A stretch of 5,078 nt of DNA from Acidobacteriota bacterium (GTDB lineage: Bacteria; Acidobacteriota; Holophagae; Thermotomaculales; Thermotomaculaceae), in the NCBI GenBank assembly GCA_003650445.1, contig QMQE01000177.1:1-5078 (forward strand), in the 5' to 3' direction. Both the position numbers and the translations under genes were made by a program. Position 1 is the first letter of the stretch; every line of letters starts with the position of its first letter. The notes beneath the pieces were generated by a model. It did not search any database and had not been told where the DNA came from. It saw only the letters and a list, made by a program, of their open reading frames with translations. Of the stretch, positions 5,016 to 5,078 are shown in pieces.

Positions 5016-5043
5016 TGAATCAGGAGCGGTTCAATGATAGAAT
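5015..5043 (+). promoter_or_regulatory. Sigma70-type promoter for a gene beyond the right edge
   Basis: TTGAAT (5015-5020), a 17-bp spacer and TAGAAT (5038-5043) with the extended -10 TG (5035-5036) make a strong candidate. No reading frame of useful length opens before the window ends. An ATG at 5075 may be the start of the next gene, but only the first bases are visible. Confidence 0.55.
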
Positions 5044-5078
5044 GAGGTGAAATTGATTTGAATCCACTGAGCGAATGA

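Noticed and set aside
4594..5037. Open frames 4594-4782 and 4683-4904 (minus) and 4729-5037 (plus)
   Set aside because: Their sequence is mostly translated short tandem repeats, giving low-complexity Arg/Val/Ser/His strings, and no RBS is present.

Overview
This roughly 5.1 kb stretch of bacterial DNA looks like part of the chromosome of an anaerobe or microaerophile. The evidence is a rubrerythrin, an oxygen-binding-diiron-type metallo-beta-lactamase protein and a cysteine synthase in close proximity. Ribosome binding sites are purine-rich Shine-Dalgarno sequences (AGGGGG, GGAGG, GGAGGAG, AGGAG). Several candidate promoters carry an extended -10 (TGnTAGxAT). Base composition is mixed. The repeat-rich intergenic DNA and gene content would fit an environmental Gram-negative lineage such as Desulfobacterota or a neighbouring phylum, but the window does not settle the phylum.

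Layout. Positions 1-188 hold tandem short repeats read in frame into the 3' end of a membrane protein gene. A weak 35-codon hydrophobic ORF follows (192-299). The plus strand then carries a stand-alone diiron metallo-beta-lactamase protein (359-1468), closed by a perfect 13-bp stem terminator, and a separately promoted single-GAF-domain protein (1687-2178). From 2273 the coding direction flips. A truncated P-loop ATPase head (2273-2461) still has a near-consensus promoter and RBS. Rubrerythrin (2595-3191) has its own promoter and terminator. Cysteine synthase cysK lies upstream of it (3388-4320). Positions 4333-5078 contain no convincing gene. They hold a sigma70-like promoter pointing toward cysK, a 59-codon ORF directly under it, several families of short repeats, and at the far end a promoter for a gene beyond the window.

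How the genes may work together. Rubrerythrin (peroxide reduction), cysK (cysteine supply for thiols and Fe-S clusters) and a possible O2-binding diiron protein are consistent with an oxidative-stress neighbourhood. The diiron protein lacks the flavodoxin domain of the NO/O2 reductases and instead has an unrecognised C-terminal domain with an acidic tail. The next gene encodes only a GAF sensor domain. An O2-sensing rather than O2-reducing role is therefore possible, but this is inference. The repeats at the two ends of the window share a family (24 of 27 bases identical in inverted orientation).
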